Assembly (NCBI GenBank): GCA_963753105.1
Contig: CAVWBD010000002.1
Coordinates: 1-64,000, forward strand
From: SZUA-36 sp963753105
GTDB lineage: Bacteria; Pseudomonadota; Gammaproteobacteria; Xanthomonadales; SZUA-36
Reading direction: 5' to 3'
DNA: 64,000 bases
Positions 1 to 9,331 of the stretch are shown in pieces; within the stretch, counting starts at the first letter, position 1; each line of letters begins with the position of its first letter. Position numbers and translations under genes: made by a program. The notes under the pieces were generated by a model, which did not search any database, was not told the origin of the DNA, and saw only the letters and a list, made by a program, of their open reading frames with translations.

Positions 1-257
1 GTTGAAAAACCCGCGTACTGTCGCACCGTCCAGGGCCGCCCGGCGTACATCGTGGCCTTTGGCCCGCGCACGTACGGCGCCATACCCGGTAGTGAGTCCA
101 GGTGCGCGATACCATCGAGATCCTGCGCGCTGTACAGGGGTTTGACTGCGATACCTTCTGGAGTATCCCACACGAGTTCGTCCGGGGAACGGCCTTTACG
201 CTCCTTGGTGGCGAGCGAGCGCCAGTCATCGAGTGTCTTTTTTGGAAACTCCGCCAT
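1..257 (-). CDS. scpA: Methylmalonyl-CoA mutase large subunit, N-terminal fragment
   Basis: The first 85 codons of a minus-strand gene that runs off the left edge of the window. The translation begins MAEFPKKTLDDW and contains SLPGMAPYVRGPKATMYAGR and then PWTVRQYAGFS, which is the conserved N-terminal substrate-barrel entry of adenosylcobalamin-dependent methylmalonyl-CoA mutase (MutB/ScpA). The family converts (R)-methylmalonyl-CoA to succinyl-CoA in propionate metabolism. The B12-binding C-terminus lies outside the window. The gene follows the FabD-like acyltransferase on the same strand after a 158-nt gap in which I see no gene or clear terminator. Confidence 0.9.
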   Translation of the reverse strand, partial: MAEFPKKTLDDWRSLATKERKGRSPDELVWDTPEGIAVKPLYSAQDLDGIAHLDSLPGMAPYVRGPKATMYAGRPWTVRQYAGFS

Positions 258-415
258 CGCTACTCCCGGCTTCAAAACGCATTAGGGCGGTGGTCTTTCA
301 CACCGTCAAAACTGCCTCTGATCCACCTGCAAAACGTCCGGATATGTTAGCAGAATGCAGGCCTCGCAACGTCGCTTTTACGGTCCCGCATTGCGACCAG
401 GGTAACCTGGACCGT

Positions 416-1414
416 CTATGCCTGTTCAGCGGAACCCAGTACAAAATCAACGCAATCGTTCAGGGACTGGCTATTGATCGCGGCGTGGTAGCTGGCCTCG
501 TGGTCACAGGAACGCAGGGCTTTCTTGATCATGCCCTCGAGGTTTGGCCGTTTTTCGGCGGGCTCGGTCGCCGTGCCAATGCCGCCACCGAATTCGAAGA
601 TCAGGCCGGCGCCGTCGGCAAATGCCGAGCGCAGGTTTTCATACCACATGACCGGGTGAAACAGCTGGAAAAACAGGCGCGCCCGGATCGCTTCCGGCTC
701 GGGTGAGTGGAAAGCACCGGTAAAATTGGACAGGACGGTGACGTCCGACGGGCCAAATTCGGCGGTCTCGAGCACCAGGCGGTATTCCTGGGCAGCCTTG
801 ACCATGTAATAGGTATGGAACGCGCCTTCGGTTTTCAGTCTCACCGGGCGTTTGCGCCGGAACTGCTCCAATACCTGTTGCTCCATCTGCTCGAGGTCTT
901 CCGGCTTGCCGCCGACCACCGTCTGCTGTGGCAGGTTGCAACCGGCGATTGCACAATGGTGCCGTTCGGCGATGGGCCGGACGGTTTCCAGATCCATTGG
1001 AAAGGCGGTCATTTCCCCTTCGCCATATGTACCCATCAACTCACCCCGTTTTTGTACCAGCCTCAGCGCTTCGGCAAAGCTCAGCACGCCGGCAGCCACC
1101 AAGGCGGAATATTCACCCAGGCTGTGGCCTGCAGCCAATGCCGGGTGCATGCGGTCGTCGGTCAGATCCCTGAATACTTCAAGCATCGCGATGGAGTGAG
1201 TCAAAAGCGCCGGTTGTGTAAAACGGGTCAGGTTGAGCTGATCCTGCGGGTCCTTGAAGGACACAGCTGCGATGTCGTAACCCAGCACCTCGCTGGCTTG
1301 CTGATAGGTCTTACGGGCGATCTCGTACTCGCCGTAAATATCACTGCCCATACCCGGGTACTGGGAACCCTGGCCGGGAAAGACAAACATGATTTGCTGG
1401 TCGTTGATTTGCAT
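416..1414 (-). CDS. FabD-like ACP S-malonyltransferase / acyltransferase-domain protein
   Basis: 332 aa, the length of a stand-alone acyltransferase domain. The oxyanion loop GQGSQ is at residues 14-18, the nucleophile elbow GHSLGEYSA has Ser98, Arg123 lies in QKRGELMG and the catalytic His200 lies in GAFHT. These are the hallmarks of malonyl-CoA:ACP transacylases. The C-terminal loop that reads GPGKVL in E. coli FabD reads GGGIGT here. The gene is not in a fab cluster; it sits directly upstream of methylmalonyl-CoA mutase. It is therefore probably a paralogue rather than the housekeeping FabD, and its substrate (malonyl or methylmalonyl) cannot be told from sequence. The start has AGGTAAGAA just upstream. 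A dyad CAGTGCTCACTG at 1453-1464 may be an operator. Confidence 0.8.
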   Translation of the reverse strand: MQINDQQIMFVFPGQGSQYPGMGSDIYGEYEIARKTYQQASEVLGYDIAAVSFKDPQDQLNLTRFTQPALLTHSIAMLEVFRDLTDDRMHPALAAGHSLGEYSALVAAGVLSFAEALRLVQKRGELMGTYGEGEMTAFPMDLETVRPIAERHHCAIAGCNLPQQTVVGGKPEDLEQMEQQVLEQFRRKRPVRLKTEGAFHTYYMVKAAQEYRLVLETAEFGPSDVTVLSNFTGAFHSPEPEAIRARLFFQLFHPVMWYENLRSAFADGAGLIFEFGGGIGTATEPAEKRPNLEGMIKKALRSCDHEASYHAAINSQSLNDCVDFVLGSAEQA

Positions 1415-1540
1415 TTCTTACCTGCGATTTTTGCGGCACCAAAGAATAACACCAGTGCTCACTGTTGTCCCACTCAATCCGAGACCAGCGCCGGGCCGGG
1501 TGCTCAATCGACAGATCAGTTGTCACGACAACGATTTACC

Positions 1541-1702
1541 AGCCAGGGGAGTGCGCTGCATTTTTCAAAACCTTACGAAACAGGACGTTGAGTAACGGGT
1601 CCAGGGACGGACCCGGTAGAGCGAAGCAGGACGCTCGAGCCGAGAGCCCCCAGGGATGGGTCTACGGCGTGTTTTGAAAAAAGACAGGCGCTTACCTGGC
1701 TA
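1541..1702. repeat. Intergenic inverted-repeat element, type A, copy 1
   Basis: A 162-bp non-coding element filling the 326-bp gap between the FabD-like gene and the POT transporter. Its ends form an imperfect inverted repeat, AGCCAGGGGAGTGCGCTG at the left and CAGGCGCTTACCTGGCT at the right. A second copy at 14227-14386 shares a nearly identical core of about 80 bp that begins AACGGGTCCAGGGACGG. The type-B elements of this window share the central words GAGCC(CC)CAGGGA and ACGGCGTG. No reading frame with a start and ribosome site is seen in the gap. Confidence 0.75.
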
Positions 1703-1740
1703 AGTGGATTCAGCTGGTCTCAAGTTCTACAGCTACCTCG

Positions 1741-3294
1741 TCAGGATTGAGCCGTTACAGTTCCCTTCGGCACGGCCCACCGGTTGTAAAACACCAGTGA
1801 CACCGCAGTGATTCCCGCCAGTGCCGCAAACAGGATCCACATGGTTCCAGGCTTGTCGATACCGTTGGGTCCGAAGTACTGGTAAGCCTGGCCGGACAAC
1901 AGACCGCCAAACAAGTGGCCCAGGGCCACGCACCAATAGAAATACCCCATGTACATGCCGACTTTTTCCGGTGGCGCGATTCGCCCCGCATATTCCTTGG
2001 AGCGTGGGCTGGCCATCATCTCACCAACCGAGAAGACCAGTATCGCGGATACGACGATCCAGCCGCTCATACCGACCAGGTACAGGCCAAAACTGGCGAT
2101 GGTGACACAGACACCGGCGATGATGCTGGTCAGCGGCGAGGTCTTGCGCATCAGGAAAGATATCAGCACCTGGAAACAGATGATGCCGAATGCATTCAGG
2201 TTAATCAGGTGCTCGGGTTTGACCTGGCCGTGCTCCAGTACGGCCCGTGACCAGTTGCTGGTATCAAAACCCATGCTGGTAGCGATACCAGTAAACCACG
2301 TAGCCATCGGTGTGAACGTGGCGATGATGTCCGAGGTATCGACATAATCGCGGATGTATTCGGGCAAGGTCATGAAAATCTGGTTGAAGGAGATCCAGAA
2401 ACCAGCCATCAGCAACAGGAACAAAAGGTAGCGCCCTTCCCCGATGGCCATCGGTTGTGCGTACCAGCGCTGCCCTTCGGCGGAAGGCTTCGCCGCGCGG
2501 AACAGGGCATCCAGCACCAGGTTCAGGGCCAGCCAGCCGGCTGCCACCTGGGCCACCAGCGAGAAACTCCACCACTTGGAGCCCATCACCAGCACCACCA
2601 GCATGCCGGAGATCAACAGGAAGAAGCGCAGGTTTCCGATCACCTCGACCATGCCGGCGAAAACCTCGCGCAAAGAGCGGTGGCTTTCCTTCTCCGTATC
2701 GCGTGGTGGCTCGCGGTATACCAGCATGCAAACGATGGCCATGATAGTGATCCAGCCAGCTGACCAGTAAAACACCAGGTTCCAGTCCCATCCACGTACA
2801 ATGCCGGCCACGATCGGGCCGATAAAACCGCCGACGTTGACCATCATGTAGAAAATCCCGAAGCCCACCGAGCCGTTTTCCTCGTTGGTCGCTTTTGCGA
2901 CCGTCGAGATCACCACCGGCTTGAACATGCCGTGTCCAACCGCCACCAGGAAATACACACCGAGGAAGGGCCAGAATCCCGTCGGCAACGCCAGCAGCAG
3001 GTAGGCCGGCACCATGACAACTGCCGATGCCAGGAACATCTTCTTGTAACCGTAACGATCAGCCAGGGCGCCAAATACAGCAGGGAACAGGTACAGGAAA
3101 AAAGTCGCAATGCCCTGGATCACACCACGGTCGGTGGATGAGAAACCCAGCCCGCCGTCTTCTACCGAACCGGTCAGGTACAGGGTTGAAACGGCGTAAA
3201 AGCCGTACCAGCCCATCCGCTCGAAGATCTCCATCGTGTTGGCAGCCCAGAAGGACTGGGGGAACTGGCTCAAAACACCCTTTTTCGCGGTCAT
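1741..3294 (-). CDS. POT/PTR2-like MFS transporter (proton-coupled oligopeptide family)
   Basis: 517 aa with about 12-14 hydrophobic segments, an inner-membrane MFS permease. Near the N-terminus the motif MEIFERMGWYGFY matches the ExxER proton-coupling signature of POT peptide transporters. FYMMVNVGGFIGP around residues 145-160 corresponds to the second POT signature (FYxxINxG). The family imports di- and tripeptides with protons, but this protein is divergent, so the substrate is unproven. The ATG start has AAGGGA seven bases upstream. The gene is monocistronic and divergent from bipA, with a TATAAT box at 3366-3371 in the shared intergenic region. Confidence 0.8.
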   Translation of the reverse strand: MTAKKGVLSQFPQSFWAANTMEIFERMGWYGFYAVSTLYLTGSVEDGGLGFSSTDRGVIQGIATFFLYLFPAVFGALADRYGYKKMFLASAVVMVPAYLLLALPTGFWPFLGVYFLVAVGHGMFKPVVISTVAKATNEENGSVGFGIFYMMVNVGGFIGPIVAGIVRGWDWNLVFYWSAGWITIMAIVCMLVYREPPRDTEKESHRSLREVFAGMVEVIGNLRFFLLISGMLVVLVMGSKWWSFSLVAQVAAGWLALNLVLDALFRAAKPSAEGQRWYAQPMAIGEGRYLLFLLLMAGFWISFNQIFMTLPEYIRDYVDTSDIIATFTPMATWFTGIATSMGFDTSNWSRAVLEHGQVKPEHLINLNAFGIICFQVLISFLMRKTSPLTSIIAGVCVTIASFGLYLVGMSGWIVVSAILVFSVGEMMASPRSKEYAGRIAPPEKVGMYMGYFYWCVALGHLFGGLLSGQAYQYFGPNGIDKPGTMWILFAALAGITAVSLVFYNRWAVPKGTVTAQS

Positions 3295-3365
3295 AAAGAC
3301 ATCCCTTGAGATGTGGTTTGCAGGTTGCTGTAACTGCCGACCAGACCCCGGCCGGGCGAAACAGG

Positions 3366-3395
3366 ATTATAAACCAACTGGAGGCCTGCGGTCAG
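3366..3395 (-). promoter_or_regulatory. Predicted sigma-70 promoter of the POT-like transporter
   Basis: On the minus strand the sequence reads CTGACC, an 18-base spacer and a perfect TATAAT box, about 70 bases upstream of the transporter ATG. The -35 is only a partial match, so the call rests mainly on the -10 box and its position in the divergent intergenic region. Confidence 0.45.
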
Positions 3396-3496
3396 GCTGC
3401 TGTAGCAACATGTATATCCTGCTGTTTTTTCGCAAAAACATTGCTTTACGACGGTAAAGCGTGTACCTTGCGCGCGCTCATCCGCTTTCAACAGCC

Positions 3497-5353
3497 ATGG
3501 AATACCTCGTGATTAAAACCCTTAGAAACATTGCCATCATTGCCCATGTCGACCACGGCAAAACCACGCTGGTCGACCAGTTGCTGCAGCAGTCCGGCAC
3601 CATGGGCGAGCATTCGGCCACGCTTGACCGGGCAATGGACTCCAATGAGTTGGAAAAAGAACGTGGTATCACCATCCTGTCAAAAAATACCGCGATCAAC
3701 TGGAGCGATGGTAAAGAACAGTACCGCATCAATATCGTGGATACCCCGGGTCACGCGGATTTTGGTGGCGAGGTCGAGCGCATCCTGAGCATGGTGGATT
3801 CCGTGCTGCTGTTGGTGGATGCCGTTGACGGCCCGATGCCACAGACACGATTTGTGACCCAAAAGGCCTTCGAGATGGGTTTCCGGCCCATCGTGGTCAT
3901 CAACAAGGTAGACCGTGATGGTGCGCGCCCGCACTGGGTGCTGGACCAGACCTTCGAGCTGTTTGACAACCTGGGTGCCAGTGAAGAGCAACTCGACTTC
4001 CCCGTGGTGTACGCCTCGGCCCTGCAGGGTTATGCCGGTCTGGAAGACGATGTGCGCTCCGGTGATATGACACCGCTGTTTGAAACCATCGTAAATGAAG
4101 TCCATCCGCCCAAAGTAGACCTGGACGGCCCGTTCCAGATGCGTGTCAGCACGCTGGACTACAACACCTATGTCGGTGTCATCGGCATCGGCCGGGTACA
4201 GCGCGGAAGTGTCAAACCCAATCAACAGATAGCCGTCATTGACCGATACGGCGAGCAGCACAATGCCCGCATCCTGCAGGTATTGGGCTTTCGCGGTCTT
4301 GAGCGCATTGAAACCGCAAATGCCAACGCCGGGGATATCATCGCGGTGACCGGGGTGGAAAACCTGCGTATCTCGGATACGCTGTGTGCCCGGGATGCCG
4401 TGGAAGCTCTGCCACCGCTGACCGTGGACGAACCCACCATCAGCATGACTTTTCGTGTCAACAATTCACCGTTCGCAGGCCGGGAAGGCAAGTACCTGAC
4501 CAGTAGACAATTGCGTGAACGGCTGTTTCGCGAAGCCAGTCATAATGTGGCTTTACGCATCGAAGAGACCACCGATGCGGAAAGGTTCCGTGTATCCGGA
4601 CGTGGTGAATTACATCTTTCCATCCTGATTGAAACCATGCGGCGCGAAGGCTACGAGATGGCTATTTCGAGACCGGAAGTTATCCTGCATACCAACAATG
4701 GACAGACCGAGGAACCCTATGAACTGCTGGTCGTGGACCTGGAGGCGGATTACCAGGGTGCAGTGATGGAAAAACTCGGCGACCGCCGCGGCGTATTGCA
4801 GGACATGAAACCCGACGGCAAGGGCCGCATCCGCATGGACTACTTGATCCCGGCCCGTGGCCTGATCGGTTTCCAGTCAGAATTCCGCACTCTGACCGCC
4901 GGCACCGGCCTGCTTTTCCACACCTTTGAGAAATACGGTCCGTACAACCCGACCCCCATCGCAACCCGAAATAGCGGCGTGTTGATTTCCAACAGCACCG
5001 GCAAAGCGGTGGCCTACGCCCTGTTCAACCTGCAAGACCGCGGCCGGATGATTATCGAGGGCGGGGTTGATATTTACGAAGGGCAGATCGTTGGCATCCA
5101 CAACCGCGGCAATGACCTGACGGTCAACCCACTCAAGGCCAAGCAACTGACCAACATCCGCACCGTCATCAAGGACGACAACGTATTGCTGGCCGCCCCG
5201 ATGATCATGACGCTGGAACAGTCCCTGGAATTTATCCAGGACGACGAACTGGTGGAAGTGACACCCGAAACCATCCGTATCCGTAAGCTGCATCTGAAAG
5301 AACACGAACGCAAGACAGCTGGCCGCACGGCCAAGAAACAAACGATTAGCTAG
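3497..5353 (+). CDS. typA: Ribosome-associated GTPase TypA/BipA
   Basis: 618 aa, close to the usual length of about 605-615. G1 AHVDHGKTT, G3 DTPGHADF and G4 NKVD are intact, followed by the EF-G-like domains and the BipA-specific C-terminal domain (DYLIPARGLIGFQSEF, NSTGKAVAYALF). BipA is an EF-G-like GTPase that binds the 70S ribosome and supports 50S assembly and growth under stress or cold. The start is uncertain: ATG at 3497 is used, but the in-frame GTG at 3509 would align exactly with the E. coli N-terminus (MIEKLRNIAIIAHVDHGK), and a GTG at 3461 is also open. A perfect 7-bp inverted repeat, GCTTTAC-GACG-GTAAAGC, at 3443-3460 lies just upstream. Confidence 0.95.
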   Translation: MEYLVIKTLRNIAIIAHVDHGKTTLVDQLLQQSGTMGEHSATLDRAMDSNELEKERGITILSKNTAINWSDGKEQYRINIVDTPGHADFGGEVERILSMVDSVLLLVDAVDGPMPQTRFVTQKAFEMGFRPIVVINKVDRDGARPHWVLDQTFELFDNLGASEEQLDFPVVYASALQGYAGLEDDVRSGDMTPLFETIVNEVHPPKVDLDGPFQMRVSTLDYNTYVGVIGIGRVQRGSVKPNQQIAVIDRYGEQHNARILQVLGFRGLERIETANANAGDIIAVTGVENLRISDTLCARDAVEALPPLTVDEPTISMTFRVNNSPFAGREGKYLTSRQLRERLFREASHNVALRIEETTDAERFRVSGRGELHLSILIETMRREGYEMAISRPEVILHTNNGQTEEPYELLVVDLEADYQGAVMEKLGDRRGVLQDMKPDGKGRIRMDYLIPARGLIGFQSEFRTLTAGTGLLFHTFEKYGPYNPTPIATRNSGVLISNSTGKAVAYALFNLQDRGRMIIEGGVDIYEGQIVGIHNRGNDLTVNPLKAKQLTNIRTVIKDDNVLLAAPMIMTLEQSLEFIQDDELVEVTPETIRIRKLHLKEHERKTAGRTAKKQTIS

Positions 5354-5364
5354 TCCTACTCAAG

Positions 5365-5642
5365 CGCTAGGACGGGTGTTCCTACCCGGGACCGTGAGCG
5401 ATAGGGAGTCGCGACCGGGCCCCCACGACTGCAGGGACGCAGGAGGTACGAGCCCAATGATGGGCGAAGGTAGAACAATGCAGGAGCAATTGTCGAGAGC
5501 ACCAAGAGTAGGCGCCCTCAGGCGACGCAGGAGCAGTTGCCGAGGGATGGGCTTCGCGTCGCACATCCCTGTGCTCTAACGCGAAGTACCGTTCATCCTG
5601 AACATAACGGCGTGTCCCGGGAGTGAATGCCCGTCCCTGCGT
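5365..5642. repeat. Intergenic inverted-repeat element, type B, expanded copy (B1)
   Basis: Fills the 314-bp gap between typA and the DAHP synthase. The left end (GGGTGTTCCTACCCGGGACC, then GTGAGCGATAGGGAGTCGCGACC) and the right end (ACGGCGTGTCCCGGGAGTGA) match the 105-bp type-B elements at 12204-12308 and 61381-61488. Here the centre holds about 170 extra bases with three degenerate repeats of the word GCAGGAG(C/G)(A/T)..CGAG. No credible gene is seen. Confidence 0.65.
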
Positions 5643-5667
5643 TAAATACGGCAGTAGTGGTCAGATT

Positions 5668-7014
5668 TTATTTCAGCTTTTCAAACTTGCTGACAATCAG
5701 CATGGCAATTTCCAGGGCCTGTTCATAATTGAGACGCGGGTCCACGATGGACTTGTAGGCTTTGCCCAGGTCCGCCTCACCAAGGTTCCTCGCCCCACCC
5801 GTGCACTCGGTGACGTTTTCACCGGTCAGCTCCAGGTGGACACCGCCCAGGTGCGACTCGAGCTGATCGTGGAGTTCGATCGCCGTTTCCATTTCCCGCA
5901 TGATATTGCGGAAACGCCGCGTCTTGATGCCCGCGCCAACCGTCTCGGTATTGCCGTGCATGGGATCACACACCCACAACACCGGGGACCCCGTGTCCTG
6001 CACTGCCTTGATCAACTCCGGCAGTTTCTTCTCAATACCGGAAGCCCCCATCCGGTGGATCAACACGATACGGCCGGCCTCTCCTTCTGGATTGAGCACC
6101 TCCAGCAAGCGCTGGACCTGTTTTCCGTCGCTGTCGGGGCCTATCTTGACCCCGATGGGATTACGGATGCCCCTGAAAAACTCGACATGCGCGCCGTTAA
6201 TTTCCGCCGTGCGCATACCGATCCACGGGAAATGCGTGGTCAGGTCAAACCAGCCTTCCTGGCGCGGCACCCTGCGGGTGCCTGCCTGCTCGTAAAGCAG
6301 GTGCAGGCCTTCGTGCGAAGTATAAAAATCGACCCTCTTGAGTACACCCGCGCGGCGTCCCGATACGGTTTCCATGAAATTGACCGCCCGCCCCAGGCTA
6401 TCCGCCAGGCGTTGGAATTCAGCGGCCAGCGGTGAGTGTCGAACCCAGCTCAGGTTCCAGTATTCGGGGTGATGCAGGTCCGCAAACCCACCATCGACCA
6501 GGGCGCGTACAAAGTTCATCGTCATCGAGGAACTGGCGTGCCCGTGGATCAAGCGCTTTGGGTCGGGCCGTCGCGCCTCGGCGGTAAACTCAACCGAATT
6601 CACCAGGTCACCACGATAGCTGGGCAAGGTCACGCCGTCCCGGGTCTCGACATCCGATGAACGTGGTTTGGCGTACTGCCCGGCAAAACGGCCAACCCTG
6701 ATGACTGGTTTCTGTAAACCATGGGTCAATGCCAGGCTCATCTGCAGCAACACCTTCAGACGGTTGGTGATGACATCCGAATTGCACTCGGCAAAGCTCT
6801 CGGCGCAGTCACCACCCTGCAGGAAGAAACGCTCACCGGCCTGCGCCTGCGCAATTTGCTCCTTGAGGGATAAAATCTCCCAGGACGTCACCAGTGGTGG
6901 CAGAGCGGACAGTTCGCGCATGGCCGTCTGCAATTCTTCCTTGTCAGGATAGACCGGTTGTTGCCGGGCTTCTTTGGCCTGCCAAGAATCCGGCTGCCAC
7001 GTTGTGTTATTCAT
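5668..7014 (-). CDS. 3-deoxy-7-phosphoheptulonate (DAHP) synthase, class II
   Basis: 448 aa. Catalyses condensation of phosphoenolpyruvate and erythrose 4-phosphate, the entry step of the shikimate pathway. It belongs to the class II (plant/Mycobacterium-type) family, not AroF/G/H. Visible family features are FLQGGDCAESF with metal-ligand Cys70, HGHASSSMT, the arginine-rich PEP site (RVGRFAGQYAKPRS), DPMHGN, HLELTGENVTEC and VDPRLNYEQ, which supply the His, Glu and Asp ligands. The start is the ATG giving MNNTTWQPDSW, with AAAGGAT upstream; the frame stays open further upstream but that part is unlike the family. It lies 56 nt downstream of dsbB on the same strand. Confidence 0.93.
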   Translation of the reverse strand: MNNTTWQPDSWQAKEARQQPVYPDKEELQTAMRELSALPPLVTSWEILSLKEQIAQAQAGERFFLQGGDCAESFAECNSDVITNRLKVLLQMSLALTHGLQKPVIRVGRFAGQYAKPRSSDVETRDGVTLPSYRGDLVNSVEFTAEARRPDPKRLIHGHASSSMTMNFVRALVDGGFADLHHPEYWNLSWVRHSPLAAEFQRLADSLGRAVNFMETVSGRRAGVLKRVDFYTSHEGLHLLYEQAGTRRVPRQEGWFDLTTHFPWIGMRTAEINGAHVEFFRGIRNPIGVKIGPDSDGKQVQRLLEVLNPEGEAGRIVLIHRMGASGIEKKLPELIKAVQDTGSPVLWVCDPMHGNTETVGAGIKTRRFRNIMREMETAIELHDQLESHLGGVHLELTGENVTECTGGARNLGEADLGKAYKSIVDPRLNYEQALEIAMLIVSKFEKLK

Positions 7015-7070
7015 TGGAATATCAATATCCTTTATTTTTTGATTCAAATTGTGCCGTTCGGTCTTCGGTC

Positions 7071-7577
7071 TCAGCCGTTGGCAGGCCGGCGATAAACCAC
7101 CCACAACGTCGCCAGGGCCAGACCAACATACCAGACAAAGGTCCACATGGGCATGCTCATACCCAGAAATGTCCACAGCACCTCTGCACAATCACCCGAT
7201 CCGTAAAGGACCGTCTTGACAACCTCGGCCACCGGCCAGTTTTCCAGCATGTAATTCAGGCCCGGACTGCACTCGGGTACCAGTTCCGGCGGCAAATTCT
7301 GTAACCAGACGTGACGGCCGGCGATGATCGCGCCAAAGATTGCGCCCAGCGTGAATAACCAGGCGTAAATCCTCTGACCGGTCCCGCCCGGGTTGTGAAT
7401 AAAAGCCAACAGAGCGGCCACCCCCATCCATATAAATGCAACCCTTTGTAAAACACACAAGGGACAGGGGCTAAGGTAAACAATGTACTGGTTGTACATA
7501 GCGAAACTAACCAACACTGCACAGCATAAAAACGCAGTAAAATGCCAAATTCTAGGCGTAATCCAGTTGAGCATCAT
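7071..7577 (-). CDS. dsbB: Disulfide bond formation protein B
   Basis: 168 aa inner-membrane protein with four predicted membrane helices. The first periplasmic loop has the Cys38-Pro-Leu-Cys41 pair in SPCPLC, and the second loop has Cys103 (PECSPG) and Cys130 (GSGDCAEV). These match the two redox pairs of E. coli DsbB at positions 41/44 and 104/130. It reoxidises DsbA and passes electrons to quinone. Two adjacent ATG codons follow AAAGGAACC; the first is used, but the second (7574) has the better spacing. Divergent from hutU. No dsbA is in the window. Confidence 0.92.
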   Translation of the reverse strand: MMLNWITPRIWHFTAFLCCAVLVSFAMYNQYIVYLSPCPLCVLQRVAFIWMGVAALLAFIHNPGGTGQRIYAWLFTLGAIFGAIIAGRHVWLQNLPPELVPECSPGLNYMLENWPVAEVVKTVLYGSGDCAEVLWTFLGMSMPMWTFVWYVGLALATLWVVYRRPANG

Positions 7578-7626
7578 GGTTCCTTTCAATTCCCGTGAAT
7601 GCGGCGGTCCACGCCGAATTCACTGC

Positions 7627-7666
7627 TATAATTCGATCACACGTTTCAGGATAGTGACTGTACAGT
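7627..7666 (+). promoter_or_regulatory. hut operon -10 box and palindromic operator candidate
   Basis: A perfect TATAAT is at 7627-7632, without a good -35. A perfect 10-bp palindrome, ACTGTACAGT, is at 7657-7666, ending two bases before the hutU ATG. The TGTACA centre resembles the core of HutC (GntR-family) operators known from Pseudomonas, so it could mediate urocanate-responsive repression. That link is inference, as no hutC is in the window. No Shine-Dalgarno sequence precedes the ATG. Confidence 0.4.
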
Positions 7667-7667
7667 A

Positions 7668-9326
<1,659 letters not shown>

Positions 9327-9331
9327 CACCG

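Noticed and set aside
5376..5579. Small open frames inside the type-A and type-B elements
   Set aside because: They arise on several frames in the same inverted-repeat DNA, are not consistent between copies and lack ribosome sites. They are treated as non-coding.
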